Below are positions 6,314 through 14,893 of a stretch of DNA of 32,750 nucleotides, in pieces (position 1 is the first letter of the stretch; the number at the start of each line of letters is the position of its first letter). Origin of the DNA: a virus; IMG/VR virus record IMGVR_UViG_3300044970_002227, positions 1 to 32,750 of that record. The stretch is one strand, 5' to 3'. Position numbers and translations under genes: made by a program. The notes below the pieces were generated by a model, which ran no database searches, was not told where the DNA came from, and saw only the letters and a list, made by a program, of their open reading frames with translations.

Positions 6314-7805
6314 GCAGAAGCAGTTTCTGCTTTCTCCAGCGAAGTATAAAGCACTCATTGCTGGCCGTGGCTTTGGCAAAACCCATACACTGGGGCACCG
6401 GCAGTTTCAACTGGCGCAAAACCTTCCATCCGGAAAAAGCCTGATTGTGGCTCCAACTTTTGGTCAATTATTGACCAAAACAATGCCGGAAGTGGAAGCC
6501 GTTTGGCATTCTTTGAATCTTTTCGAATGGGATCCGAAGCGAAAGACCGGCCACTATGTTTTTGGTAAAAAACCACCTGGGCACTGGGCCAAACCATTGA
6601 AAGGCCCAAAGAAATACGAATACGCTTACTCATTCATTAATGGCCACGTAAAAGAACTGGCCAGCCTGGAGCAAAACGACCATGCCCGGGGTGGAAGCTT
6701 CGACTCGCTCGATGGAGATGAATCCGCACTTTTTAAGGAAGAAGTCTGGAACAAAATTTTTGTGAACTCCGTGCGGGGCCGGTTGGTAGGTAAAGACCGC
6801 TGGGATCCGGTAAAGAATTACCTCTCCGGCTCCATCTGCCACTACACCTCTGCACCATGGCGTACCGAAGGTAAATGGATTTGGAAATGGCGGGAACTGA
6901 TGGAGCGCAATCCAAAAGACTACCTGCTGGTTTCCGGCACCACCCTGGACAACATCAATATCCTGGGCGAAGAGTACATCGAAAGGCTCCGGCAAAACCT
7001 AAGCCCTCTGGAGTTTTACATTGAGGTATTGAACGGAGAACTCAAACGCCAGGCAGGTGGAGGATTTTACCCTGCATTCAATGAGGAGCGGCACACCACG
7101 CTTACCACATTCGAATACGATTGGGATACCAACGGCCGCATGACTATAAAGCGAGACAGCTTTATAGATGCCCAGAAGTTCTTCATGCTATCCATGGATT
7201 TCAACGTATCGTTTACCTCCATGATTGTTTGCCAGCAGATCCAGCATCCCAGCTTCCAGGAGTTTCGAATCTGTGATAATGTATTTGTAAAGCCGGATCC
7301 CATTAAAGACAAGGAGGGCGAAATGCTGATCGATACATTGGTAGATGAGTTTTGCCATAAGTACGCAGCACACCCCATTAAGTACATTGAGCTTTACGGC
7401 GATGCCTCGGCCAACAACCGGCGCATCGGTGCCCCGCCAATGTTCGAGCAAGCCAAAGCACGTTTCCGCCACCACGGATGGAGCGCAGTAATCAAGGCCG
7501 CAGGTAAACTGCCGGGGCACGAGCAACGCCACATCCTTATCAATAACATCCTGAGCCGAAGAGATAGCAGCTACCCGGTGCTTATGATCAACGCCAACAA
7601 CTGCAAGGCCACCATCCTTTCAATTACCAATGCGCCCATCACCAAGGATTTCAAAAAGGATAAGCGCAGCGAAACCCAGAACATAGACCAGGAGCTGGCC
7701 ACCCACCTATCCGATTGTGTAGACTACATTCTTTGCAGCCTTTACTCCCGACTGATTAACGGAGACAGTGGAGAGCTATGGAGTACGTTTATGCCTGGGC
7801 GGTAG
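6273..7805 (+). CDS. terL: Terminase large subunit
   Basis: This 510-residue protein is the ATP-driven packaging motor and headful/cos nuclease. Walker A is AGRGFGKT (30-37). The Walker B segment is SFDSLDGDES (142-151) with acidic D149/E150. An STS-like coupling motif is seen at TSAPW (192-196). The C-terminal RNase H-like nuclease has candidate metal-binding aspartates in SMDF (D309), LYGDAS (D377) and SDCVDYI (D481/D484). The length is typical of intact large terminases. The ATG at 6273 lies within the small-subunit gene and suggests translational coupling. The gene ends before an AT-rich terminator-like hairpin. Confidence 0.93.
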   Translation: MPKEVAAIIPLNSKQKQFLLSPAKYKALIAGRGFGKTHTLGHRQFQLAQNLPSGKSLIVAPTFGQLLTKTMPEVEAVWHSLNLFEWDPKRKTGHYVFGKKPPGHWAKPLKGPKKYEYAYSFINGHVKELASLEQNDHARGGSFDSLDGDESALFKEEVWNKIFVNSVRGRLVGKDRWDPVKNYLSGSICHYTSAPWRTEGKWIWKWRELMERNPKDYLLVSGTTLDNINILGEEYIERLRQNLSPLEFYIEVLNGELKRQAGGGFYPAFNEERHTTLTTFEYDWDTNGRMTIKRDSFIDAQKFFMLSMDFNVSFTSMIVCQQIQHPSFQEFRICDNVFVKPDPIKDKEGEMLIDTLVDEFCHKYAAHPIKYIELYGDASANNRRIGAPPMFEQAKARFRHHGWSAVIKAAGKLPGHEQRHILINNILSRRDSSYPVLMINANNCKATILSITNAPITKDFKKDKRSETQNIDQELATHLSDCVDYILCSLYSRLINGDSGELWSTFMPGR

Positions 7806-7831
7806 GCAACCAGCAACTTTTCATATAAGCC

Positions 7832-7859
7832 AAAAAGCAACTTTGACCGGTTGTTTTTT
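7832..7859 (+). terminator. Probable rho-independent terminator after terminase
   Basis: AAAAAGCAAC (7832-7841) can pair with GTTGTTTTTT (7850-7859), one G-U pair, around an eight-base loop. The stem is A/T-rich but ends in a T-tract. The following 125 bases (7860-7984) hold no gene that I can see. Confidence 0.55.
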
Positions 7860-7984
7860 GCTAAAGGGCGCCTGTGCCATTTTCTCTGCCAGAAATAAGA
7901 TTAAAACGGGCCAAAAAACTGGTTAAAAGGTTTTTAGCCAAAAATGAGCAAAAAAATAAATAAGAATCAACGGCCTTAAATCAT

Positions 7985-8020
7985 GTCCTAAGAGGTGGGG
8001 TTATGGCATTGCTACTTTTG
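7985..8020 (+). promoter_or_regulatory. Candidate GTCCTA-type late promoter, portal-lysis-tail operon
   Basis: GTCCTA (7985-7990), a 22-bp spacer and TACTTTTG (8013-8020), a full match to the TAnnTTTG -7 consensus. It is the only promoter-like element seen before the long block of overlapping genes that runs to about 19160. Confidence 0.55.
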
Positions 8021-8041
8021 GAATAACAAAAAAGCACAGAA

Positions 8042-8371
8042 TTGAGCGGCCTCAATATTCACTCGGCACTTACGCTGATCCATACCTCGATGGGAGAGTT
8101 TTCTCTTTCGTTTTTAAAAGTGGATGGAAGCAGGCGGGTTTATAAGCCTCGGGTGCGGATTGGTACAGCTCCGAATCGGGCCAGAAAGGGAAAAAGTAAC
8201 GAGGCTGCACCGGTGGATGCTTTAGGAAAAAGAGACTGGAATCACAATATCAACAAGGCCCACAACCTGCTGCTTTTTGATCTGGAGAAAAACCGACCTT
8301 TTGAATTAAAAATCTGCCTGCTGATGGCTTTCAATCAAATAGAAATAAACTGGCATGGCCCGAAGAAATAA
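8042..8371 (+). CDS. Small hypothetical protein upstream of portal
   Basis: This basic protein is 109 residues from the TTG at 8042 or 93 residues from the ATG at 8090. The part before the ATG (LNIHSALTLIHTSMGEF) continues naturally into the beta-like SLSFLKVDGSRRVYKPRV, so the longer TTG form is plausible and better placed 21 bases after the candidate -7 box. It is Lys/Arg-rich around residues 35-60 and ends in WHGPKK. No family is recognised. It overlaps the portal gene by 17 bp and is therefore probably cotranslated with it. Given its place between terminase and portal it may be an assembly factor. Confidence 0.6.
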   Translation: MSGLNIHSALTLIHTSMGEFSLSFLKVDGSRRVYKPRVRIGTAPNRARKGKSNEAAPVDALGKRDWNHNINKAHNLLLFDLEKNRPFELKICLLMAFNQIEINWHGPKK

Positions 8372-9656
8372 CTACGAAAACTGGATTGGGTTTTTGCCCA
8401 AAAGCCGCTCGGTAATTGAAATTACCAACAGCTCAAACACTACCCGCACCAAAAACAAGGGTACCAAATCTGGCTATTCCTTTGAAAAATTTGGAAATGA
8501 TGACAAGCTACCAGATGAAATTCTTAAAGCGGTATGGGAAAATGACTTTATGCCAGCCCTTCTGGAGAAAGCAGTTTACTTTCTGCACGGTACTGGGCTG
8601 GGAATTTTCCAAAAGCGGATTGTACCAGGAACGGAGAACGTGCCAGCCACCACAATTATTGAACCGGTAGAGAATCCGGAGATCAGTGCGTGGATGAAAA
8701 AGGTAAACCTGAAAAAGTATTGGTTGAAAGCCTGCACACAATTTATCCACGGGGCAAATGCGTACACGGGTTTCAATCTCAATGTGTTTGGCCAGCCGCT
8801 GGAGATGAATATTTACGATTGGCCAACGATGAGGGCCGAAATCCGGAACGAAGAAACCGGCCAGATTGAAAACTACATCCTATTTGGAGAGCGAAAAGTA
8901 GAAAACGACAGCGTAAAGGCCCAGCCCCTTCCACGGTATTACACCGGAATTGAAAAACACGAACCTCAGTTTGTGTACCATGTGGCTATGCCAACTCCGG
9001 GGCAGCAGACTTACGGACTGGCCTCATGGTTTGGCGCACTGGAAACCATTAAGGTGCTGAACAAGATACCAAAGTTTCACTCTTCCGGATTGGATAACGG
9101 GTACAACGTAAAGTACCACGTAAAAATACCGGCGGCATGGCTGGACCTGCACGGAGAGCGGGGAAGCGAAAAGCGGAAAGCCGCATGGGATGAACTCCAG
9201 CAGCGAATGGATGATACTCTGAGCGGAGTTGAAAACGTAAACAAGGCTTTGATCACTGAATTTATTATCGATCCATCCACCGGAAGGCCGCTGCCAGGAG
9301 TGGAAGTAATTGCGCTGGATGGTTTTCCAACGGATAAAACGTATCTGGAACTGAGCCGGGATTTCCGGATTAATGCAGCCAGCTCGGTTGGCATCCATCC
9401 AGGTATTGCCAATGTGGATACCGGTGGAAAGCTGGGCGGCTCGGCTTCGGAAATGCGAGTGGCGGCTGATCTGCACACGGCCCTTTGTACTCCAATCCCA
9501 CGGATGCTTTTGCTGGAGCCGATTAACATCGCGATGCGCATGATGGGCTTCGATGAAAAGTATTTCATCCAGCCGATTGATTTCAAACTGGAAACTCTGG
9601 ATAAAAACCCAACCGGACAAAGGACCGTAAACTCCAACATCAATGCCCCTGCTTAA
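8355..9656 (+). CDS. Portal protein (probable)
   Basis: This 433-residue protein lies right after the terminase operon and before a connector protein, the canonical portal position. The portal forms the dodecameric ring at the head vertex through which DNA is packed. Features fitting a portal: an early helical region (LPDEILKAVWENDFMPALLEKAVYFLHG style), a central part with turn-rich strands, and a long C-terminal helical segment after TYLELSRDFRINAASSVGIHPGIA (about 330-360), where portal proteins have their crown-proximal helices. It is shorter than many portals (often 450-550). The family is not one that I can name with certainty. Confidence 0.72.
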   Translation: MARRNNYENWIGFLPKSRSVIEITNSSNTTRTKNKGTKSGYSFEKFGNDDKLPDEILKAVWENDFMPALLEKAVYFLHGTGLGIFQKRIVPGTENVPATTIIEPVENPEISAWMKKVNLKKYWLKACTQFIHGANAYTGFNLNVFGQPLEMNIYDWPTMRAEIRNEETGQIENYILFGERKVENDSVKAQPLPRYYTGIEKHEPQFVYHVAMPTPGQQTYGLASWFGALETIKVLNKIPKFHSSGLDNGYNVKYHVKIPAAWLDLHGERGSEKRKAAWDELQQRMDDTLSGVENVNKALITEFIIDPSTGRPLPGVEVIALDGFPTDKTYLELSRDFRINAASSVGIHPGIANVDTGGKLGGSASEMRVAADLHTALCTPIPRMLLLEPINIAMRMMGFDEKYFIQPIDFKLETLDKNPTGQRTVNSNINAPA

Positions 9657-10641
9657 AACCACTGCCGAAATGAAAGCCTGTTACGGCCGGCTGAATGTGA
9701 ACACTGCTTTTGAAAGCTTTGCCAGTTTTGTGGCCGATGCCCAGGATAAATACATTGTACCGCTGATTGGGCAGGATACGGTGGATGCCTTGCAAGAGTG
9801 GTACGATGATTATGAGGATGGCGTAGAGGAGCAGGATATTGCGAATCTAAAACTTCTGAAGCAGGTACAGCGGCCTCTCACCTTTTACACTTTACTGGAG
9901 GCGGCTCCCGGAATGATTCTGGACATGGGAGACAATGGTTTGGTAGAAACCATGGCCGACAATACAACCGGTGCCCGGCAATGGACAGTAAACAAACTAG
10001 AACTCTACCTTTCGGAGAATGCGGATACGTTTGCCGAATCGCTTCTTTCGTTTCTGGAGAAATTTAAGGCCGATTATGCTTTTTGGGATGAATCGGATTT
10101 CAGGAAAGCAGCCCGGAAACTGTTTATTGATTCCGGATCTCGTTTGACCGATCACATAAAGATTTCTCAACCTCGCAGATTCTTTCTCTCAATGCTTCAG
10201 AGCATTAACAGGGTAGAGAGTTTGAGCATTCCGGTAATAACCGGGCAGGATTTGTTTGATGATCTCAAAACCAAGATGGAAGAGGGCACTCTTTCTGAGG
10301 AAGAAGAAACATTGGTGGCGAAGATCAGGCCGCTGGTAGCCTATCTGGCCATGGCCGATGTGCTTCCACAAATTGCCATCAGCATTACCAGCTCAGGCAT
10401 TAAGGTTTTGAGCGAAAACGAGGGCATAAAAAACGCCCAGGCAGCCGATCCTAATCTGGTAAACGGGCAAGTGCAGTACAATCTATCAATGGCGGCTAAG
10501 TACGAAGGCATTCTGCGAAACTTTCTCAACGATAACGCCGCAGATTACCCGCTTTTTCCGGTGCCAGAAACGGATAACTCCGATACAGCCCGGCCTCAAT
10601 GGTCAGACAACGCCACCAAAAAATCATTCCGTTTTCCATAA
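9643..10641 (+). CDS. DUF6712-like head-tail connector protein
   Basis: This 332-residue protein overlaps the portal end by 14 bp. The opening MPLLKTTAEMKACYG, a helix with a Phe-rich turn (TAFESFASFVADAQDKYIVPLIG) and an all-helical body resemble Bacteroidota-phage proteins of the DUF6712 family, which I associate with head-tail joining; this is recall and not a search result. Long helices at 100-160 and 200-250 and a Pro-rich C-terminal tail (PLFPVPETDNS) are visible. As a connector it would sit between portal and tail. The downstream lysis genes follow by 3 bp. Confidence 0.68.
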   Translation: MPLLKTTAEMKACYGRLNVNTAFESFASFVADAQDKYIVPLIGQDTVDALQEWYDDYEDGVEEQDIANLKLLKQVQRPLTFYTLLEAAPGMILDMGDNGLVETMADNTTGARQWTVNKLELYLSENADTFAESLLSFLEKFKADYAFWDESDFRKAARKLFIDSGSRLTDHIKISQPRRFFLSMLQSINRVESLSIPVITGQDLFDDLKTKMEEGTLSEEEETLVAKIRPLVAYLAMADVLPQIAISITSSGIKVLSENEGIKNAQAADPNLVNGQVQYNLSMAAKYEGILRNFLNDNAADYPLFPVPETDNSDTARPQWSDNATKKSFRFP

Positions 10642-10644
10642 ACT

Positions 10645-10911
10645 ATGAAAATTGAAATCAGCCCTGAGGTAGTGGGAGCAATCATTACTACGGCCAGCCT
10701 TGCATTTACTGCTGTGATTATTCTTTACACCCGGATCACCAAACTGGAAACCCGTGTGGATAATCAGGATCACAATTTTGCGGAGCATAAGGAAGAACTC
10801 CGGGCACTGGCAAAAAGTAATCAGGATCTGGCGGCGGCACTTCGGGAACTGAAAGGATTTCTTGAAGGCGGCGGTTTAGTGAAAAAAGTATCACGAAAAA
10901 TAAGTAATTGA
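10645..10911 (+). CDS. Small membrane protein with coiled coil (lysis region)
   Basis: This 88-residue protein has one membrane segment at about 9-27 (VVGAIITTASLAFTAVIIL) followed by a charged coiled coil (30-75, TKLETRVDNQDHNFAEHKEEL and on) and a basic end. The topology resembles XhlA/hemolysin-type accessory proteins of phage lysis cassettes. It is the first gene of a compact membrane/lysis block and overlaps the next gene by 4 bp (ATGA). A holin accessory role is inferred from topology and neighbours. Confidence 0.7.
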   Translation: MKIEISPEVVGAIITTASLAFTAVIILYTRITKLETRVDNQDHNFAEHKEELRALAKSNQDLAAALRELKGFLEGGGLVKKVSRKISN

Positions 10912-11534
10912 TGGATGGCTACAGTAGATTGGTTTACGGTATTTGGCTGGTTATTATTGTTAGCCTGGCTGTTGTTACCTATCGTATTCATTCCCAAAAA
11001 AAACTCATTACGGAAGTGGCTGGATTAAACCAGGTGGTTAATCCAGAAACTGTTATTGCTAAATCTGAAACCGGTGAAACGGTAGCCAGCCAGCCAAAAG
11101 CCGAAGTATCAAAGGAAACATTCTCAAACCTGATGGATGAGAAGCTGGCCGAATACCAGCGCAAAACACAGCAGGATTTGGGGAAGGTGTACAGCATTGT
11201 GGATGTTACTCTTTCAACCATAAAAAGCCAGAAGCTCCCGGTAAAAGATTCGGTGATTATCACTTACCGGGATTCGGTAGTAATCCGGGATAGTGTACGA
11301 GCCATCCGCTGGAACGGAAGCTTTGAAAACGGGTTGGTACTGATCAAAGGAGATTCGGCTACCGTAAACACCCAAACCGTAAACAAGCTGGCGGTAATGG
11401 AAACCAAAGACCGCTGGAAGGCCAAACACATACTTCCTTGGAACTGGGGCAAACGGAAAAAGCGAGTAAAACTTTTGGTATTCAATCCGGATAGCCGGGT
11501 GGATACGCTCACCAACCTCTCAATCATTCAATGA
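10908..11534 (+). CDS. Membrane-anchored periplasmic protein, spanin-like
   Basis: This 208-residue protein has one N-terminal membrane helix (about 8-27, LVYGIWLVIIVSLAVVTYRI), then a periplasmic stalk with helical repeats (70-110) and a beta-rich C-terminal domain (WNWGKRKKRVKLLVFNPDSR). Proteins with the C-terminal WNWGKRKKR-type strand are common in Bacteroidota phages beside endolysins (DUF6549/DUF6808-like, from memory). The topology would suit an inner-membrane spanin that reaches the outer membrane, but no outer-membrane lipoprotein partner is adjacent. It overlaps its neighbours by 4 bp on both sides. Confidence 0.68.
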   Translation: MMDGYSRLVYGIWLVIIVSLAVVTYRIHSQKKLITEVAGLNQVVNPETVIAKSETGETVASQPKAEVSKETFSNLMDEKLAEYQRKTQQDLGKVYSIVDVTLSTIKSQKLPVKDSVIITYRDSVVIRDSVRAIRWNGSFENGLVLIKGDSATVNTQTVNKLAVMETKDRWKAKHILPWNWGKRKKRVKLLVFNPDSRVDTLTNLSIIQ

Positions 11535-11872
11535 AAAACTTCTGGTCAAAATTTAATGAAGCAATCCTTTCACCTCTGGCTATTTTGTTTTTTGCCGGTG
11601 CTTATTACGGTGTGTACAGTTGGTTTGGCCCGGAGGCTGGGCTAATCCCTCCCGGATACTTTACCAACGTGCTGGCAGGTGCGGCGGTAATGTACATTGC
11701 TGGCTTCATGGCCACGTTTGCCATACGCCTTAATTTCTATCATTTATATCTGGCGATTTATGATCCTCATAAACTGGGCGATACATTTAAAGACAAGGTT
11801 GTAATAACTGCGATATGCGTTTACTTCTGTTACTATGCCTTATCCATCTGGGCACTTACTTCCATGCTTTAG
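11531..11872 (+). CDS. Three-helix membrane protein, candidate holin
   Basis: This 113-residue protein is hydrophobic throughout, with predicted membrane segments near 12-32 (AILSPLAILFFAGAYYGVYSW), 44-66 (FTNVLAGAAVMYIAGFMATFAI) and 89-110. Its size and number of helices match class I holins, which open the inner membrane for lysis timing. It lies directly upstream of, and overlaps by 58 bp, the CHAP endolysin gene. Assignment is by topology and position only. Confidence 0.6.
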   Translation: MKNFWSKFNEAILSPLAILFFAGAYYGVYSWFGPEAGLIPPGYFTNVLAGAAVMYIAGFMATFAIRLNFYHLYLAIYDPHKLGDTFKDKVVITAICVYFCYYALSIWALTSML

Positions 11873-12339
11873 GCGATTTCAAAGCCTCCTGCATAGTTTC
11901 CGAATCCAGAAAGATTCTCGGGATAAAGGAAACGCCGGGTACCAACAACCGGGGGCCTGAAGTGGATGCTCTGGTAAAAGCAGTGGGCGGCAAGATCGGT
12001 ACTCCGTGGTGCGGGTGGACTGCCAAGTACGTTCACCAGAAATGCAAATGCCCCTCGGGAGGCGGCATGGCCTTGTCCTGGTTTATCGCATCAAAGATTA
12101 TCAAAAACGAATGGGTGCCCGGCGATGTGTTCAGCATCTGGAATAAGTACATGGGCCGCATCGGGCACATTGGAATGGTGGAGCAGGTGCTACCTTCCGG
12201 AAACTTTATTGTTTCCATAGAAGGAAATACCAACGGATCCGGAAGCCGGGATGGCGGCGGTGTGTACCGGCTTACCCGACCTGTAAAACAGATTTACTCT
12301 TTCGCTCGCTGGTGGCGCACACCGGTACAATCGTTATGA
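11815..12339 (+). CDS. CHAP-domain endolysin with signal peptide
   Basis: This 174-residue protein is a CHAP-type cysteine peptidase/amidase that cuts peptidoglycan. The catalytic Cys is C66 in PWCGWTAKYVH, the His is H118 in GHIGMVE, and N138 in EGNTN completes the usual triad. The N-terminal stretch MRLLLLLCLIHLGTYFHALG (1-20) is a Sec-type hydrophobic signal, so export may not need the holin. The ATG at 11815 lies in the preceding gene, in another frame. The fold and KETPGTNNRGPEVD opening match Bacteroidota-phage CHAP lysins. The length is complete for a single-domain lysin. Confidence 0.85.
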   Translation: MRLLLLLCLIHLGTYFHALGDFKASCIVSESRKILGIKETPGTNNRGPEVDALVKAVGGKIGTPWCGWTAKYVHQKCKCPSGGGMALSWFIASKIIKNEWVPGDVFSIWNKYMGRIGHIGMVEQVLPSGNFIVSIEGNTNGSGSRDGGGVYRLTRPVKQIYSFARWWRTPVQSL

Positions 12340-12581
12340 AAGGATTTCCAATTATTACAGGGTACCTAATTCCCGATGCAGCTTTGGTATTCATTTTTAG
12401 TACCGCATTCTGGTGCCTGCTCTATGGTGCCATGCTTGGTTTCCCGGAAGGCTTTCCGGATGAACTAAGTGCGGAAGCTGTCCTATTCATAACCATTCCA
12501 ACCTCCGTTCTTTACGCCATCAGCTACTGGATCCACCTGAAAGTAGCACCGCAAACGGATGAACCGGATACAGATAGGTAA
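12336..12581 (+). CDS. Small two-helix membrane protein (lysis block)
   Basis: This 81-residue protein starts at ATG 12336, which overlaps the stop of the endolysin (ATGA). An upstream GTG at 12312 is possible but not needed. Two hydrophobic segments (about 10-33, IPDAALVFIFSTAFWCLLYGAMLG, and 47-66) and a charged C-terminus (APQTDEPDTDR) suggest a small membrane protein. A second holin or antiholin is the best guess. It overlaps the next gene by 23 bp. Confidence 0.6.
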   Translation: MKGFPIITGYLIPDAALVFIFSTAFWCLLYGAMLGFPEGFPDELSAEAVLFITIPTSVLYAISYWIHLKVAPQTDEPDTDR

Positions 12582-13320
12582 GCAACTCATAGCCCTGCCA
12601 TCGAGCTGGCAAGAAATGACAGAGCAGCACCTTCAGCGGGTGGCTCATGTGCTTACCCTGCCGTGGGATGCCAAGCTTCAGTACACGCTGATCCGGCTAC
12701 TTACGCCCGATGTAAAGCCGGAGACCTGGGTAAAACTTTCGGATGAGCAGATCCTTTTCATTCTTCCTCTTACAGACTTTATGAGGGAGCCGGTAAAGCT
12801 GAAATCTACCCGGCTTTTCCGCATGGGCTTCCGTTGGTTTTGGCTTCCCAACCGGGAGGAGGCAAAGCTGGTGGATTGGGCTTTTGCTGAGAATTTACTG
12901 AAGGCATTCACTGCCACCGGCGAGGAAAAATACCTCAACCTTTTGGTAGCCGCTATTTGCCGGCCAAAGAAATGGTGGATCCTGTTTTTCCCATTTCTTA
13001 AAAGCTTCAACCTTAAATGGAACGGCGACCCACGGGAGAAATTTCACTCAGCCATTATGCACCTGCGAGCCGAGAAAATGAATGCAGTACCAATGCACAA
13101 ACGGCTGATGGTATTTTGGTGGGTAGTGCAACTGCGCTGGGAAGTTTACCGAGAAAACCGTGGGCTTTTTTCTGGCTCTGGGAAAAGCTCCGGCGACTGG
13201 ATCGATGCCGGAATGGAGATTGCCAAAACCGGGATCTTTGGCGGGTTTGAAGATACCATGCAGACCAACCTCAACACCATTTTAAAGTACCTGAACCACG
13301 AAAAAAGCAAAGCCGCATGA
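12559..13320 (+). CDS. Conserved-looking phage protein of unknown function
   Basis: This 253-residue, mainly helical protein is rich in Trp and Leu (ICRPKKWWILFFPFLKSFNLKW near 134-154). Its ATG lies inside the preceding gene. It begins like a tail-assembly or adaptor protein (MNRIQIGKQLIALPSSWQEMTEQHLQRVAHVL). The Trp/Phe-rich segment could be a membrane-surface or packing helix but is too polar on its flanks for a clear membrane span. It sits between the lysis block and a likely tail gene, so a tail assembly chaperone is one possibility. No specific family is recognised. Confidence 0.7.
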   Translation: MNRIQIGKQLIALPSSWQEMTEQHLQRVAHVLTLPWDAKLQYTLIRLLTPDVKPETWVKLSDEQILFILPLTDFMREPVKLKSTRLFRMGFRWFWLPNREEAKLVDWAFAENLLKAFTATGEEKYLNLLVAAICRPKKWWILFFPFLKSFNLKWNGDPREKFHSAIMHLRAEKMNAVPMHKRLMVFWWVVQLRWEVYRENRGLFSGSGKSSGDWIDAGMEIAKTGIFGGFEDTMQTNLNTILKYLNHEKSKAA

Positions 13321-13787
13321 ACAACTTCAAAGCCCTGAAAACGTATTTTAAAGGACTGGCCACAGATCATGTGTTGCTGGATGGCCATTTTGTCCACGGC
13401 TCCACCTCAAAACTCCGGGCCGATGTACTGAGCAAAATGCGGTTTCCGCTCATGTGGATGGAAACACCATTTATTGAGATCAGCCGCAGCCCTTCTGCCG
13501 TTTTCGCCAACAAGAAGGGAGCGATCGTAATTCTTGACAAGCTCAATGCCCTGAACGAAACCGAAGATCAGCAGGACGATAAATACGATGCGCTGGAAGG
13601 CATTGCGCTGGACATTATCACCAAACTGCTGAAGGATGGAAAGGAAGGCATTCATAAAATCGATGTTTCAGAATGCGATCTGGATCCGGTAGATCCTCTG
13701 CTGGTAGACAACTGCATCGGGTGGCGGTTCGAGTTTACCATTACCAATGCCATCAATCTTTGTTACAACCCTGAAAACTGGAACTGA
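13317..13787 (+). CDS. Probable head-tail or tail-terminator protein
   Basis: This 156-residue protein overlaps both neighbours by 4 and 1 bp. It has alternating helices and strands, with a C-terminal WRFEFTITNAINLCYNPENW strand typical of small neck/tail-terminator proteins, which end in a beta strand that packs on the tail tube. An acidic middle (EDQQDDKYDALEG) precedes a helix. The order (assembly protein, this gene, baseplate-type proteins) fits. I cannot identify the family and rely on context. Confidence 0.62.
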   Translation: MNNFKALKTYFKGLATDHVLLDGHFVHGSTSKLRADVLSKMRFPLMWMETPFIEISRSPSAVFANKKGAIVILDKLNALNETEDQQDDKYDALEGIALDIITKLLKDGKEGIHKIDVSECDLDPVDPLLVDNCIGWRFEFTITNAINLCYNPENWN

Positions 13788-14893
13788 TGCCAAGATATTC
13801 CAAAAACCCCATCCCCATTTCCGTAACTACTACCGCTGCCAACGAAGCGGTGGAGGTGGAGGTATTTATTGAAAAGGTAAATACACCCGATAATTTTACC
13901 AGCCTGGGCACCTTTACTTTTACATCCAACGCCAGCAGCCTGGTGTTTACCCAGATCAACAGCATACTGGATGCAGCCATGGCCGCAGAAATTGTGGGCA
14001 GCATTCCCGATGGCAAAACCGATGCTCAACTGGTGCCCGAGGCTAGCCGGAAGTATTACTACAGGCACCGGCATTACGATGATGGCGCATGGACGAGCTG
14101 GACAGAAGAAGAGGAGGAATTTGTATTGCTGGGAGGCCAGCCATACGAAGAGTATACCGATGGCTTTGCAGCCTCGGCGGCTACCGGGCCAACCATTCTT
14201 TCTCCCGAAACTGCGCTGCTGGCCTGTACTATTGCGGCCGGTTGGGTGTACGTGCTTATCCAAGCGGCCGGAGAAGTAGATTACGAGTTTACCCACTACA
14301 ATACCGATGGAGATGCGGATGGTACAGTTACCGGAAACATTACCACTACCCGGGCATACCAGGTGATCCGCATTCCTATTGCGCTGCCGACAACTGACCA
14401 AAGTGCGTTCTTTGGGCTTTCTGTTACCGCCGACAGTGTTACCCGTAACGCATCGCTGATGGTAAACAACAGCAGCCAGCTTACCACAAACGATTTTACC
14501 TATCTCAACAGCCGGGGAGGGTGGAGCTTTCTGCCTTGCTATGCCAATCTTTCACGATCTCTGGATGTAAGCCAAAACACGGCCGAAGTTGGGCCGGATG
14601 CCAGCTATTACGAGGCCAACGATGTAAGCCAGTACAAGATTTGGAAAACCGAAGGCCGCAAGAAATTTAAAACGGCTACCGGCTTTCTTCCGCAGGATCA
14701 TTTGGATGTGGTGCTTCAGGATTTTATGCTTTCGCCCCTCCGGTTTATTTGGAATGCCGATTTACAAAAGTGGATCCCAGTAATTGTAACTAGTAAAAGC
14801 GCAGAGTATCGGGATGATTTGGGCGGCAACCTTCGCAGCTTTGCTTTTGAGTTTCAGTATTTGTTTGATAACAACCTCCCATCTGCCCAATGA
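13787..14893 (+). CDS. Tail/baseplate structural protein
   Basis: This 368-residue protein is beta-rich with many Thr, Tyr and Gly. The N-terminal 110 residues read like an immunoglobulin or fibronectin-type fold (ISVTTTAANEAVEVEVFIEK, YYYRHRHYDDGAWTSWTEEE). The C-terminal third, with KTEGRKKFKTATGFLPQDH and LRFIWNADLQKWIPVIV, looks like a Bacteroidota-phage baseplate domain. It overlaps the next gene, a large tail protein, by 4 bp. A distal tail or baseplate hub partner is likely. Confidence 0.7.
   Translation: MPRYSKNPIPISVTTTAANEAVEVEVFIEKVNTPDNFTSLGTFTFTSNASSLVFTQINSILDAAMAAEIVGSIPDGKTDAQLVPEASRKYYYRHRHYDDGAWTSWTEEEEEFVLLGGQPYEEYTDGFAASAATGPTILSPETALLACTIAAGWVYVLIQAAGEVDYEFTHYNTDGDADGTVTGNITTTRAYQVIRIPIALPTTDQSAFFGLSVTADSVTRNASLMVNNSSQLTTNDFTYLNSRGGWSFLPCYANLSRSLDVSQNTAEVGPDASYYEANDVSQYKIWKTEGRKKFKTATGFLPQDHLDVVLQDFMLSPLRFIWNADLQKWIPVIVTSKSAEYRDDLGGNLRSFAFEFQYLFDNNLPSAQ

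Noticed and set aside
12312-12335. GTG start for the small membrane protein after the endolysin
   Set aside because: The ATG at 12336 overlaps the endolysin stop in the ATGA form used repeatedly in this operon.
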